A DNA stretch of 64,000 nt from SZUA-36 sp963749115 (lineage in GTDB: Bacteria; Pseudomonadota; Gammaproteobacteria; Xanthomonadales; SZUA-36). Shown in pieces: positions 53,478-63,955 of the stretch. Where the stretch lies: contig CAVVLP010000003.1 in assembly GCA_963749115.1 (NCBI GenBank), forward strand, positions 58,914 through 122,913, read 5' to 3'. Position numbers and translations under genes: made by a program. The notes below the pieces were generated by a model. It saw only the letters and a program-made list of their open reading frames with translations. It was not told the DNA's origin and ran no database searches. How positions within the stretch are numbered: position 1 is the stretch's first letter; every line of letters begins with the position of its first letter.

Positions 53478-53606
53478 GGTCAATACCGTACTAATACGCG
53501 CTGAGGGTATCCTCATCTCTCCCTTGGTTGGAATCGGGATGAGGTTGATCGTGGCAGAAATTGCCTAAGCGCATTGTAGGCGGATTCATTGCTCAGCGAA
53601 ACTTCG

Positions 53607-53943
53607 TTACCCATATCCGGCCAGCTCCATGATTGCCAGATCGCAAACGCGTCCGGACATGTTAACTTCATAGCCCAAAAGCAGAAGGTCGGCGGTGGCT
53701 TCGTTGACCATCGTGACGGCCTCACCCAGCGAAACCACGGGTGTGCCGTAGAAATTGGCTTACATACTGAAGGTCGTGACGCAAAATGACCGCGGCGCCC
53801 AGTTTTGGTTCGAGGGTGACCAGGTTAGCCAGGCTCACCATGTCACCATTCGAGGAGGCAAATAGACATTGTAAATATCATCGCTGTAATCCAGCTGACC
53901 CTGGCCGGCTTTCAATGGCAGGAACTGGAAGTAAGGTCGTAGC
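53607..53943 (-). pseudogene. decayed fragment of an RND efflux permease
   Basis: Reading the minus strand with two or three frame changes gives DDIYNVYLP, NGDMVSLANLVTLEPKLGAA, VILRHDL, then FYGTPVVSLGEAVTMVNEAT, LGYEVNMSG and a stop. This is the order DI-x-N-x-Y-V, NG-x-MVPLS-x-LVT, I-x-RYN, G-x-SSGEA, GY-x-x-x-x-SG found in the PC2 porter region of HAE-type RND pumps. Only about 100 codons remain. It is not an intact gene. Confidence 0.5.
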
Positions 53944-54041
53944 AAGAATTGTCAGATATTATTAGAAGGGAGTCAAAATGAAGGAGTTGTGCTCCTTCCC
54001 CAACAGTTTAAATTTTAAGCCATTGGCCGCATACTTTCGAG

Positions 54042-54932
54042 ATGATCCAGGTTCCCTACATCGAGCCGGTATTCCGGCCGCCCTCCGAAGCTTACAGCCT
54101 TATTTTGCAGGTTACGATTGGATGTAGCTGGAATAACTGTACATTTTGCGAAATGTACACCCAGCCACAAAAGCGTTTCCGTTTCAAATCACAGGAGAAA
54201 ATCGAGCAGGAATTGGCTGCAATCGCAGGGGCCGGAACCCCTGTGCGGCGTATTTTTCTGGCCGATGGTGATGCAATGACACTCTCGTTCCGGCGTCTGA
54301 AGCTGATCATGGAAGCTATCAACAGGTATTTACCCGGTGTGCAGCGGGTGTCTTCCTATTGTCTGCCGCGAAACCTGAAAAACAAGACGGTTGCGGAACT
54401 TGCCGAATTGAATGAGATGGGACTCAGTCTTTTTTATGTTGGTTGTGAGTCCGGCGACGACCTTGTGCTGGAACGGGTCAACAAGGGTGAGAATTTTGAT
54501 ACCTCCCTTGCTGCTTTGAAAAAGATAAAAGCCGCTGGTGCCAAAAGTTCTGTGATGATTCTTAACGGTATGGGCGGTAAGAAATACAGCGAACAACACG
54601 CGCTTAATTCGGCCCGCCTGATGAGTGAAGCCCAACCTGAGTACCTGTCGACTTTGGTGGTCAGCTTTCCCAATGGTGTGGAACGCTATCAGCAGGGCTT
54701 TGGCGGTGAATTCGAGGCCCTGGACCAGGCAGGTCTGTTCCAGGAAATGTATTGGCTTTTGGATAACCTGGAGCTGGAAAACACCATTTTCCGGAGCGAT
54801 CACGCTTCGAATTACCTGGTTCTGAAGGGTAATCTTGGCAGGGATAAGTCGCGTTTACTACAGACTGTGCGGGCCGCACTCGAGCAACCTGGTTCGGTTC
54901 GCTTGCGCCAGGAATGGATGCGGGGTCTTTAG
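54042..54932 (+). CDS. radical SAM protein of unknown function
   Basis: The protein has 296 residues. The cluster-binding motif is GCSWNNCTFCEMY, with C-x4-C-x2-C spacing rather than C-x3-C-x2-C; this is seen in a COG1032-like group. Later features include IFLADGDAMTLSF, YVGCESGDDLVLERVNKG and ILNGMGG, consistent with a partial TIM barrel. Substrate is unknown and no tailoring partner is adjacent. ATG 54042 has no strong ribosome site. Confidence 0.8.
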   Translation: MIQVPYIEPVFRPPSEAYSLILQVTIGCSWNNCTFCEMYTQPQKRFRFKSQEKIEQELAAIAGAGTPVRRIFLADGDAMTLSFRRLKLIMEAINRYLPGVQRVSSYCLPRNLKNKTVAELAELNEMGLSLFYVGCESGDDLVLERVNKGENFDTSLAALKKIKAAGAKSSVMILNGMGGKKYSEQHALNSARLMSEAQPEYLSTLVVSFPNGVERYQQGFGGEFEALDQAGLFQEMYWLLDNLELENTIFRSDHASNYLVLKGNLGRDKSRLLQTVRAALEQPGSVRLRQEWMRGL

Positions 54933-54963
54933 CCTCGGCTCTGACCCCATTTGCCTGTCCAGC

Positions 54964-56176
54964 CTACACGGTTCTGGTTGCCACCGCCGGTGGTACCGTT
55001 GATGCGCGTCTGGCCGGGCCGAAAACTGCGGCCTGGCCGACTGCAAGTAACATCAGCATGGCGACCGGCACCAGGTACCAGGTAATCCGTGTCAGGCTGA
55101 ATGTCTCTATCATCACTATATTCAGGCCAACGGTCAGGACGGCACCCAGTAGCAACACCGACCAGGCTGATAAGAAAATTCTCCGTCATGAAATAACGCA
55201 ATATGGCGACTTTGCTTGCCCCCAGTGCACGTCGCGTACCGATCTGTTTGGTTCTGCGGTTGACGCTGAAACTGGCCAGTCCGACGATTCCCAACGAGGT
55301 GACGGAGATCAGTAATATGATCGTGAAAGTCAGTATCTTGATCATGGAAGCGTCGCCGCGATAACTCCTTTCGCGTATTTCATCCATGCTGCGCATGGAA
55401 CGAACGATGCGGTCCTTGTTGCGCTCGGCCAGCATTTCCTCGACCTGCGGCATCAGCGTGTCACGCATGCCGGGCTCTGTGCGGATAATGTAGCGGGTTG
55501 ATCCAAACAGGGTGTGGTTGGGTGTCAGCATGACACGTTCGACACCATCCCAGCCATTCCAGGGTGCCTGCATCTGCTCGATGATACCGGTGATGGTCAT
55601 GGGCTTGTCATCCGAGATGTATATCGTCTTGCCAAGGGCGCCATCAGGATCATCGGGAAAAAGCGCTTCGGCAGTGGCGACGGTGATGATGACCTTGTCG
55701 GGCCAACTGGTATCGGATCCTTCCCGCCAGGTTATGTCCGTGGCGCTGAAATTCTCTCCGGCCAGTAAGTTGAGTCCGAATGTGTCCAACCCGTGTTCGT
55801 CGACGAAATAGGCAGCGGCGCCGGTTCCTTCGATCTCCGCACCAGGCTCGACCTGCAGGCCCATTGACCAGCCACCACCTGAAAGTGGTATTGAATTCGA
55901 CTGGATGGCGTTGACAACCCCGGGCATGGCGCGCAGCGCGGCGAGATCCTCTTCGATGGTTACACGTTCGTTAAAGTCTTCGGCAAAACCTACACTCACC
56001 AGGGTGAATATGTTCTGTTCATCAATACCGCTTGGCCTTGACAGCAAGCGGTCTTTTTCCTGCATGATGGAAATGGCATTGACCATGATGGCCATGGTTA
56101 CGGCCATTTGCAGCGCTATCAGGATCGCGCCGGTTTTATTGCGCATCATTGCACGCCAGATGGGTCCGATCTCCAT
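54964..56176 (-). CDS. MacB-like ABC transporter permease 2 (one frameshift)
   Basis: The N-terminal helix (KTGAILIALQMAVTMAIMVNAI) is followed by a periplasmic MacB_PCD-type domain (LLAGENFSATDI, KVIITVATAEALFP) and the FtsX core (RSYRGDASMIKILTFTIILL, RRTKQIGTRRALGASK). A break near 55155 separates ENFLISLVGV from LLGAVLTVGLNIVMIE; the joined protein ends PARRASTVPPAVATRTV at 54964. It presumably dimerises with permease 1. Confidence 0.85.
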
Positions 56177-56188
56177 GTTAGTATCTCC

Positions 56189-57499
56189 CTATTGAATTTT
56201 CAGCTGGCTGGCAGGGGCGATACTGCAGGCGCGCCAGGTCGGGTAGAGTCCTGCCAACAGTGCTGACACGATGGCCAGGCCGATCGCGGTAAATACCATC
56301 ACCCAGTCCATACCCACGAGGTTCTCGACAAACTCACCAAACAACATCTCGATGCCACGCAAACCCAACCAGGCCAGTGCCAACCCGAATACGCCGCCGC
56401 CCAGGCCGATCAGGCCGGATTCGATCATGTGCTGGATAAACAGGCTGGATTTTGATGCCCCGAGCGCCCTGCGCAGGGAAATATCCGTTGATTTACCCAT
56501 GAACTTCGCCAGCAGCAAACCAATGGTATTGAGCAGGCAAACCAGCAGGAACAACAGGGAAAGCCCGAGCATGACCCGTGCATCATCCTCGACGACCTCC
56601 TGGTCTTCCATCCACTCCATGACATCGCTGAGACGGTTGTTGAGCGGTCTCGGAAACCTGCCAAGCTCCTTTTGCTGCTCCACGTAGGCATCGAGAAAGT
56701 CCATGTAGTCCTGCTTTTCCGTAGCGTTTCTCAATTCTGCCCAGAACTGGATCCAGACACATTCCGAGTTGAGGAAAGCATCAAATCCGTCACCGTCGGG
56801 TGTCTTCCAGCAATTGGTATTGCCATTGCGGGGAAGTTCATATTCCACCGCCACATTGAAAGGGATGAAAATCTCTTCAGGTTCGTCAAAAGCACCGGTC
56901 GTGACGTCATAAAACTTGGGCATGGGTAAGAACTCATCGATGACACCCACCACCCGGAAGTCCATGCCATTCAAGCGTACGCTGCGGCCGACCGAGTCCT
57001 CGCCACCAAATACGCGCTCATTGATTTCCTTGCTGAGCACAACGACCCTTTCGAGGTTTTGATCTGCGGCATCATCCCAACCGCTGCCATATAAAAAGCG
57101 CAGATCGAACATCGGAAAGAAGTCGGCCCAGGTGTTGCGGGTATCAACAGAAAACGGCCGTTCACCTTCGCCCTGGGGTTCGAGCACCAGTCTGGAACGG
57201 TTGCTGGCGACTTGCCGGTAAGCTTTGCCGGCCTTCATCAGGGCCATGGCATCGAGATAAGTCAACTGGTCTATCAGTTCGTCATCCTCATCCATGGTGT
57301 TGGGGTCACCGCTGTCAAGCTGCACGTAAAACAGCACATCGGATTTTTGCGGGATGGGGTTGCTCGACATGACGTAGTTGACCGTGATGATGGTCATGCT
57401 GGCACCGATACCGACGGCGATGGCGGCGATCATCAGTGTGCTCAGTAACGGGTTGCGCCGGATGCTGAGCCAGCCCAGTTTGAGGTAATAGGAAAACAT
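56189..57499 (-). CDS. MacB-like ABC transporter permease 1
   Basis: The protein has 436 residues. It has an N-terminal helix (LSTLMIAAIAVGIGASMTI), a periplasmic domain of about 240 residues (EINERVFGGEDSVGRSVRLN, DFRVVGVIDEF), and three C-terminal helices with the FtsX signature KSTDISLRRALGASKSSLF. It ends 12 bases before permease 2. The pair resembles the two FtsX-type subunits of peptide or lipoprotein exporters. Confidence 0.88.
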   Translation of the reverse strand: MFSYYLKLGWLSIRRNPLLSTLMIAAIAVGIGASMTIITVNYVMSSNPIPQKSDVLFYVQLDSGDPNTMDEDDELIDQLTYLDAMALMKAGKAYRQVASNRSRLVLEPQGEGERPFSVDTRNTWADFFPMFDLRFLYGSGWDDAADQNLERVVVLSKEINERVFGGEDSVGRSVRLNGMDFRVVGVIDEFLPMPKFYDVTTGAFDEPEEIFIPFNVAVEYELPRNGNTNCWKTPDGDGFDAFLNSECVWIQFWAELRNATEKQDYMDFLDAYVEQQKELGRFPRPLNNRLSDVMEWMEDQEVVEDDARVMLGLSLLFLLVCLLNTIGLLLAKFMGKSTDISLRRALGASKSSLFIQHMIESGLIGLGGGVFGLALAWLGLRGIEMLFGEFVENLVGMDWVMVFTAIGLAIVSALLAGLYPTWRACSIAPASQLKIQ

Positions 57500-57512
57500 A
57501 TGCTTTTTCTCC

Positions 57513-58214
57513 CTAGGCTGTAGCTATTTGGGCTACCTTGATGTCGGAGGTGCCATTGCTGACGCGACCGTCGAGTATGTGTACGTTGCGGCTGGCCATT
57601 TCTGCCAGTGCCGGGTCATGTGTCACCATGATGATGGTGGTGCCGTTGCGATTGATATCGCAGATAAGTTCCATAACACTCATGGCCATGTGTGAATCAA
57701 GATTACCGGTTGGTTCATCTGCCAGCAGGAAACGGGGCTCACCTGCGAGTGCACGGGCAATGGCGACACGTTGTTGCTGACCACCCGAAAGCTGCGAGGG
57801 CAGGTGCTTCATACGTGAGGCCAGACCGACCGTTTCCAGGACTTTCTCGACACGGCGTCTTCGCTCTGCCGAATTAAAGCCCCGGTAACGCAAAGGTACG
57901 TCGACGTTGTCGAACAGGTTGAGGTCGGGAATCAGGTTAAAGCTCTGGAACACAAAGCCGATTTTTTCGTTACGCACCTTTGAGGACACGCTATCGGAAA
58001 GGGATGAAACATCCCTGCCATCCAATTCATAACGCCCGGCAGTGAAACTCTCCAGTAAACCTGCAATGTTCAGAAACGTGGTCTTACCTGAACCGGAAGG
58101 CCCGGTTACAGAAATAAATTCACCTTCCTCGACCTCAAGCGAAAACTCCCTCAGGGCGTGGGTTTCAACCAGTCCCGCGCGATAGACCTTGGATATGTTC
58201 TGCATGCTGAGCAT
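57513..58214 (-). CDS. ABC transporter ATPase, MacB/LolD type
   Basis: The protein has 233 residues. Motifs are Walker A GPSGSGKTT, signature LSGGQQQRVAIARAL, Walker B FLLADEPTGNLDS and the H-loop VTHDP. The sequence is typical of the o228/MacB family of ATPases, which drive periplasmic mechanotransmission rather than substrate passage through the membrane. Confidence 0.93.
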   Translation of the reverse strand: MLSMQNISKVYRAGLVETHALREFSLEVEEGEFISVTGPSGSGKTTFLNIAGLLESFTAGRYELDGRDVSSLSDSVSSKVRNEKIGFVFQSFNLIPDLNLFDNVDVPLRYRGFNSAERRRRVEKVLETVGLASRMKHLPSQLSGGQQQRVAIARALAGEPRFLLADEPTGNLDSHMAMSVMELICDINRNGTTIIMVTHDPALAEMASRNVHILDGRVSNGTSDIKVAQIATA

Positions 58215-58237
58215 CTGTTTACTCCTGTTTGTTTGAA

Positions 58238-59540
58238 TTAATTGCTTACCAGTACCGTATCGGCACTGCGAAACTGGTCGATACTTGAAATCACCACGAC
58301 TTCGCCTTCACTAAGCCCATCGACGACTTCAACCGCGGCCAGGCTGCGCGCGCCTATCTCGATGGAGCGGCGATGAGCCACATCATCGTTATCCAGCACA
58401 TAGGCAATCCGGCTACCGCCGCTGTCAAGAAACTGGCCACGTGGCAGCGTCAGCACATTGTTCTTTTCTTCCATCAGGATGCGGGTGGTGAGTCGCTGGT
58501 TTTGTCTTAACCCCGGTGGCATGCCCTGTGCAAAACGAACCCTGTGTTGTCACCTGGTTCTGAATGATTTCAGGGGAGACCGAAACCAGGGTTGCGGGGT
58601 ACCTTTGATTCCCGACCAGTACTTCCGCATCCATCCCGAGACCGAGATCGTCAGCGTAACTTTCAGGTACCTGCGCCTCGATCTCAAACGCCGACAGGTC
58701 AACGACCGCCATCACCACCTGGTTACGGTTGACAGCCGCTTTCTGATCCACCATCAGGTTGCCGACAATACCGTTGACCGGTGAGCGCATGTTCAACTCA
58801 TCGACCTGGCGTAATAAATCCTGCACCAGCATCGACTGACGCTGGACCTGCAATTCACGTGTTTTCAGTTCAAAAACAAGACGCTCGTCATCCAGCCTGG
58901 CATCGGCTACTGCGTGCTCATGCGCGAGCCTGGCGGTCTCGAGGTCATCCTTGGTTTTTTCGTAATCTATCTCGGAAATGGCTTCTATCTTGTAACCCGA
59001 CTCGGCACGGCGGCGTTCGCGTTCGGCCGCGATCAGCGTGACATTGGTGAGATCGATATTCTTGCGGTTGTCGAGCGCCTTTTGCTTGGTCTCAATACGC
59101 TGCCGGTCGAACTCGACGTTTAGCCTGTCGAGAGTGGCCTGTTCCTGTTGAAGTTGATTCTGGAGTTCGGGGCTGTCGATAGTTGCCAGTGGCTGACCTT
59201 CATCGACCACGGCTCCCGCTTCCACCAACAGCGTTATGGTACCGGCTGCAGGCGCAAACAGTGATGGGCTGATGGCGGCCACGACCCGACCCTGGACCGA
59301 TACGTCCCGAACCAGCTCACCCCGCGTTACCGTTGCCAGCCGCAGGCGGTCACGGGGAACCGAAATACTGGAACCCGCCCAACGTTGGACTGAAGGTAAC
59401 ATTAGCCAAACTGCAAGGACGCAGGCCATAATGCCGGCGCCAATCAATAGGCGCTGACGGCCCTTTGGCTTTGCTTTTATTACGACGTCCTGTGCGGATG
59501 TATCTGCGATTTTCAATGTATTCACCCCTGATCTGTACAT
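58238..59540 (-). CDS. HlyD/MacA-like periplasmic adaptor (one frameshift)
   Basis: Start 59540 (MYRSGVNTLKIADTS) precedes one membrane anchor (LLIGAGIMACVLAVWLML). Next come a lipoyl half-motif (LFAPAAGTITLLVEAGAVVDEG), a long coiled coil (about residues 110-230), and MRSPVNGIVGNLMVDQKAAV. One extra base in the C run at 58540-58542 breaks the frame; removal gives QVRFAQGMPPGLRQNQRL. The first gene of the four-gene exporter unit. Confidence 0.87.
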
Positions 59541-59677
59541 AATACAGACGCCGATTTGACCCAATTGGTTACCAATGCTGAAGGGATATGACGGCCTTCA
59601 GCCATCTAAGGCCCAAACCGCAGGGCTGATTAGCTGGTTGTTAGTTGTTCAGGGGTGTGGATTCGTGATGGTGATTA

Positions 59678-60607
59678 CTACAAACCCATCAGTACCCGCA
59701 TATGTGATTCTGCGCATCTTGCGAGGCTGTGTATTTCGTAGCCGCCTTCCAGGGCGGAAACGATTCGTCCTGAAGCAGAAATATCTGCCATCCGGACAAT
59801 TTCTTCAGTGACCCAACGAAAATCGGCGTCAGTCAGGCTGACATAGGACATTTCATCATCCCGGTGCGCGTCAAAACCGGCTGAGACGAAAATCATTTCG
59901 GGTTCGAACTGTTCCAGTGCGGGCAACCAGTGATCAGTTACCGCAGCGCGGAATTCGGTGCTTGCTGCTGACGCGTCAAGCGGAATGGAGATCACCCGTT
60001 CACTGTTTTCCGGTAACGGTGTATAAGGGAAAAACGGATGCTGAAAAATTGAACAATAAAGCACCCTGTCGTCACCAATAAGAATGTCTTCAGTGCCGTT
60101 GGCCTGGTGAACATCGAAATCCACAACGGCCACCTTTTTTAAACCATGCTCTTCCAGTGCATGCTTAACACCAATGGCAATATTGCTATAAATACAGAAG
60201 CCCAATGCCCGGTCGCTTTCGGCATGATGCCCGGGGGGGCGCACGGAACAGAATGCATTTCTTACCTGGCCGCTCATCACCTGATCAACTGCCAGGATCA
60301 CTGAACCGGCTGCGCGTTTGGCGGCCTGCAGGGTACCGGGGCTGATCACGGTGTCCGGATCGAGACGTGCATACCCCTGTCGCGGCATGACTGCATCTAT
60401 CATCTCGAGGTATTCGGCGGTATGTGCACGTAAGAGTTGTTCCCGTGTTACCTCCGGAGCATCCATGTACCTGATGAAATCCGAAATCCTTGAAGCGAGC
60501 ATTCGATCCTCGATTGCAGACAGTCTCTGGGCGTTTTCCGGGTGATCTTCGCCGGTGTCATGATCGTGGCAATCCGGGTGGCTGATAAATGCTGTACTCA
60601 AGGTCAA
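59678..60607 (-). CDS. histone-deacetylase-superfamily protein (class II-like deacetylase)
   Basis: The protein has 309 residues. Catalytic features are all visible: HPENAQRL, the His pair in RPPGHHAE, zinc ligands in VDFDVHQANGTED and AGFDAHRDD, and the catalytic Tyr region ALEGGYE. Bacterial members deacetylate acetyl-lysine, acetylpolyamines or small amides. It is divergent from a protein acetyltransferase gene, with 77 bases between. Confidence 0.9.
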   Translation of the reverse strand: MTLSTAFISHPDCHDHDTGEDHPENAQRLSAIEDRMLASRISDFIRYMDAPEVTREQLLRAHTAEYLEMIDAVMPRQGYARLDPDTVISPGTLQAAKRAAGSVILAVDQVMSGQVRNAFCSVRPPGHHAESDRALGFCIYSNIAIGVKHALEEHGLKKVAVVDFDVHQANGTEDILIGDDRVLYCSIFQHPFFPYTPLPENSERVISIPLDASAASTEFRAAVTDHWLPALEQFEPEMIFVSAGFDAHRDDEMSYVSLTDADFRWVTEEIVRMADISASGRIVSALEGGYEIHSLARCAESHMRVLMGL

Positions 60608-60684
60608 AACTCCTCACTTTGGCGCTGCCCAGTCTAGTATAATTGCACCGCATAAAATACGAAAAACTGGATTAAATCACCCTC

Positions 60685-63384
60685 ATGAATACGCATTATC
60701 TAACATCGTTATTCACACCCAATACAATCGCGCTTTTTGGCGCCAGCGACAGGGAAAATTCTGTCGGTGGCGTGGTATTCCGAAACCTGCTTTCTGCGGG
60801 TTTTGAAGGCCAGATTTTCGCAATCAACCCGAAACACGATACGGTGCAGGGTGAAAAGGCATTCGCGACCCTGGCTGAAGTCGGCCAGCCGATTGACCTG
60901 GCCGTAGTCGCCACGCCGGCCAGCACCATTCCGGCGATCGTGGAAGCCTGTGGCGAACACGGCATCAAGATGATGTTGATACTGTCAGCCGGTTTTCGTG
61001 AGATCGGTGAGGAAGGCAAGAAACTCGAAAAGCGGGTAACCGAGCTGGTTGAGCGTCATGGTATCCGTTTGATGGGTCCCAACTGTCTTGGCCTGATGCG
61101 GCCGGATAAAAAGCTCAACATCACCTTTGGCCATAATGTTGCCAAGCCCGGCAACCTGGCCCTGGTTTCACAGTCGGGTGCCATATGCACGGCGATTCTC
61201 GATTGGGCGGAATTGAATGACATCGGGTTTTCAGCCGTTGTTTCGACGGGCATTGGCGCCGATCTCGATTTTGGTGACTATCTTGACTACCTGGTATCCG
61301 ATCCGCTGACCAAGAGCATCCTGCTTTATATCGAGGGTATTACGGATTCCCGCCGTTTCATGAGCAGTCTGCGTGCAGCAGCCCGTATCAAACCGGTTAT
61401 CGCCTTGAAAGTAGGCCGTCACGCTGCGGGTGCCGAGGCATCGATGTCGCACACCGGTGCCCTGGTGGGTAGCGATGAGACTTTCTCATCTGCGCTGTCA
61501 CGCTCAGGTGTGTTGCGGGTGGAAAGCGTTTCGCAGCTTTTCGCCGCAGCCAAGGTGTTGTCACGCTCGCATTACCGCGTGGCGTCTGATCGCCTGGTGA
61601 TCATTACCAACGGTGGTGGCCCCGGTGTGATGGCCGCTGACCGTGCAACCGACCAGGGTATCGAGCTGAGTACATTAAGCGAGGATACGATCGCTGCACT
61701 TAACGAAGTGCTGCCTGGCGTCTGGTCGCATGGCAACCCGGTGGATATCATCGGTGATGCACCACCGGAACGTTACAGCCAGGCAGTTGAAATCTGCCTG
61801 GCGGATTCCGGGGTGGATGGCGTTATCGTCATCCTGACTCCACAGGCCATGACTGCACCCACCCTGGTAGCTGAGGAGATCATTAAAACTGCAGAAAAGT
61901 GCAAGAAACCCATTTTGACCTGTTGGATGGGGGGTACACAGGTTGCAGAGGCAAGGTTGCTGCTCAATGAAGCCCGTATACCAGATTTCAATATGCTTGA
62001 AGACGCCGTGGATGCCTTTTCCTTCATCGGAACTTACAACAGAAACCAGCGCCTGTTGCTGCAAACACCGGCAAGGCTGAGCGGTGGCCAGGCTTCCGCG
62101 GATAAGGGTGGTGCCAGGCTCATCATCGAAGGTGTTTTGACCGAACGGCGCAAGGTTCTGACAGAGCCGGAATCAATGGCCATATTGAACGCATTCCAGA
62201 TTCCCGCCGCAGAAAATGGTGTGGCAACCTCGGCCAACCAGGCCCTGGTGATTGCAGAAACCATTGGGTATCCGGTGGCCATGAAAGTATTGTCGACTGA
62301 CATTTCACATAAATCCGATGCCGGTGGTGTCCGGTTAAACGTCAACTCTGCCCATGAGGTCAGGGGTGCTTACCGTGACATGATGGAGCAGGTATCAAAG
62401 AATGCCCCGGATGCAAAGATTACAGGTATGACGATTGCCAAGATGTACCGCAATCCGAATGCCCGGGAATTGATGATTGGTATCATTCGGGATCCGGTAT
62501 TCGGGCCGGTCATCAGCTTCGGCAGTGGGGGAACCATGGTGGAGGTCATGGGGGATTCGGCCATTTCATTGCCGCCACTTAACCGGCAACTGGCGCGGGA
62601 TCTTATCGATCGTACCAAGGCGGCCAAAATGCTGGGTAACTTCCGCAATATGCCCGCAATCAATATGGAGTCGTTGATCGATGTCCTCGTGAATGTTTCC
62701 AATATGGCATGCGAATTGCCATGGATACGCGAAATGGACATCAATCCCTTGCTGGTAGATGAAAACGGTGTCGTGGCGGTGGATGCCCGTATCCGTGTCG
62801 GTTATCCAAAACCATCGACCGACCCCTATAACCACCTCGCCATTCATCCTTACCCGATTCACCTGATCACTGAAGAACAGTTGAATGATGGGACGGATAT
62901 CATAATCAGGCCCATCCGGCCCGAGGATGCCGAAATCGAACAGGCGTTCATACGTGGCTTGTCCGCCGAGTCCAAGTACTTCCGGTTCATGAATTCGATA
63001 CACGAACTTAGCCTGGAAATGCTGGTTCGCTTCACCCAGATCGATTATCACAACGAGATGGCCCTGGTTGCCATTAACCCGGATCCCAGGGGTGAGGAAG
63101 AGATCGGTGTCGCACGTTATATGACCAATCCGGATAAGAAGACCTGCGAATTTGCCATTGTCGTTTCAGACAAGTGGCAGGGTAAAGGTATCGCCCGTCT
63201 GCTGATGCAGAAACTGATTGATATTGCCCGTAACAGGGGTCTCGAGGTGATGGAGGGCCAGGTTCTGGCCAATAACTACAGGATGCTCGAGCTGATGATG
63301 TCGCTCAACTTCCAGGTAGGTAATGATCCAAATGATCCGGGTATCAAAGCTGGTGGTGACACGGCTGAATTAAAGAACCGCTAG
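60685..63384 (+). CDS. acyl-CoA synthetase-GNAT fusion, Pat/YfiQ-type protein lysine acetyltransferase
   Basis: The protein has 899 residues. An NDP-forming acyl-CoA-synthetase-like region covers about residues 1-700: CoA-binding (FGASDRENSVGGVVFRNL), ALVSQSGA, SMSHTGALVGSDE, and the ATP-grasp part (ETIGYPVAMKVLSTDISHKS). A GNAT domain is at about 740-890 (IRPIRPEDAEIEQAFIRGLS, IVVSDKWQGKGIARLLM). Pat/YfiQ enzymes acetylate lysines such as that of acetyl-CoA synthetase. Pat is reported to lack the catalytic His of active synthetases, but His256 in SHTGA is present here, so synthetase activity cannot be excluded. Confidence 0.9.
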   Translation: MNTHYLTSLFTPNTIALFGASDRENSVGGVVFRNLLSAGFEGQIFAINPKHDTVQGEKAFATLAEVGQPIDLAVVATPASTIPAIVEACGEHGIKMMLILSAGFREIGEEGKKLEKRVTELVERHGIRLMGPNCLGLMRPDKKLNITFGHNVAKPGNLALVSQSGAICTAILDWAELNDIGFSAVVSTGIGADLDFGDYLDYLVSDPLTKSILLYIEGITDSRRFMSSLRAAARIKPVIALKVGRHAAGAEASMSHTGALVGSDETFSSALSRSGVLRVESVSQLFAAAKVLSRSHYRVASDRLVIITNGGGPGVMAADRATDQGIELSTLSEDTIAALNEVLPGVWSHGNPVDIIGDAPPERYSQAVEICLADSGVDGVIVILTPQAMTAPTLVAEEIIKTAEKCKKPILTCWMGGTQVAEARLLLNEARIPDFNMLEDAVDAFSFIGTYNRNQRLLLQTPARLSGGQASADKGGARLIIEGVLTERRKVLTEPESMAILNAFQIPAAENGVATSANQALVIAETIGYPVAMKVLSTDISHKSDAGGVRLNVNSAHEVRGAYRDMMEQVSKNAPDAKITGMTIAKMYRNPNARELMIGIIRDPVFGPVISFGSGGTMVEVMGDSAISLPPLNRQLARDLIDRTKAAKMLGNFRNMPAINMESLIDVLVNVSNMACELPWIREMDINPLLVDENGVVAVDARIRVGYPKPSTDPYNHLAIHPYPIHLITEEQLNDGTDIIIRPIRPEDAEIEQAFIRGLSAESKYFRFMNSIHELSLEMLVRFTQIDYHNEMALVAINPDPRGEEEIGVARYMTNPDKKTCEFAIVVSDKWQGKGIARLLMQKLIDIARNRGLEVMEGQVLANNYRMLELMMSLNFQVGNDPNDPGIKAGGDTAELKNR

Positions 63385-63459
63385 TGTCATTACCCCGGGA
63401 AGTAAGTATCCTTAGCCGGCGTTTGCCGTTTGCCGTTCAAAACAGGACAGGGTAAGGAT

Positions 63460-63955
63460 ATGAGTTTCTGGAAAAACAAACACGTTCTCGTGGCCACGTT
63501 GGCGGCACCGGTACTGGCGGTCGTCAGCTATTTTGGTATCGGTGCCATTTTCGGTGAAAAGCCAATGCCGGCCGAGGCTGGACAGAAGTTATCAACTGAT
63601 CGAAAAACCCAACTGTCGTTACAACAGTGGCCTGTGTGGTTTGAAGAATGTGGATTTCGAGTTGACCATCAGCTTTGAACGGCTCGGAAATGACCGTTTG
63701 TTGCTCCAGCTCAAATCTGAAAATCCGTTGGATGGTATAAAGCTGGCGTTTGTTCAAAATGGAATCGACGAACAGAAACCCCGGGATATGCAGCCATCCG
63801 GTAAAGATGGTTTGAACTGGTCGCTGGACATACCACTTCCCGACCCGGAACGTGACCGCCTGCACCTGGTGGCCTCGTCAATGCAAACACTCTACTTTGG
63901 TGATGTCGCCACGAAATTTACCTCCGCTGAATCTGAAGATGAAAAATCAAAATGA
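63460..63955 (+). CDS. membrane-anchored protein of unknown function (one frameshift)
   Basis: Start 63460 (MSFWKNKHVLVATLAAPVLA) gives one N-terminal helix and a periplasmic domain. A frame break near 63590 joins PAEAGQ to SYQLIEKPNCRYNSGLCGLK, after which the frame runs to TGA 63955 (FERLGNDRLLLQLKSENPLD, VASSMQTLYFGDVATKF). The two cysteines in NCRYNSGLC may pair. About 165 residues. No family is recognised. It follows the Pat gene after 75 bases. Confidence 0.65.
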
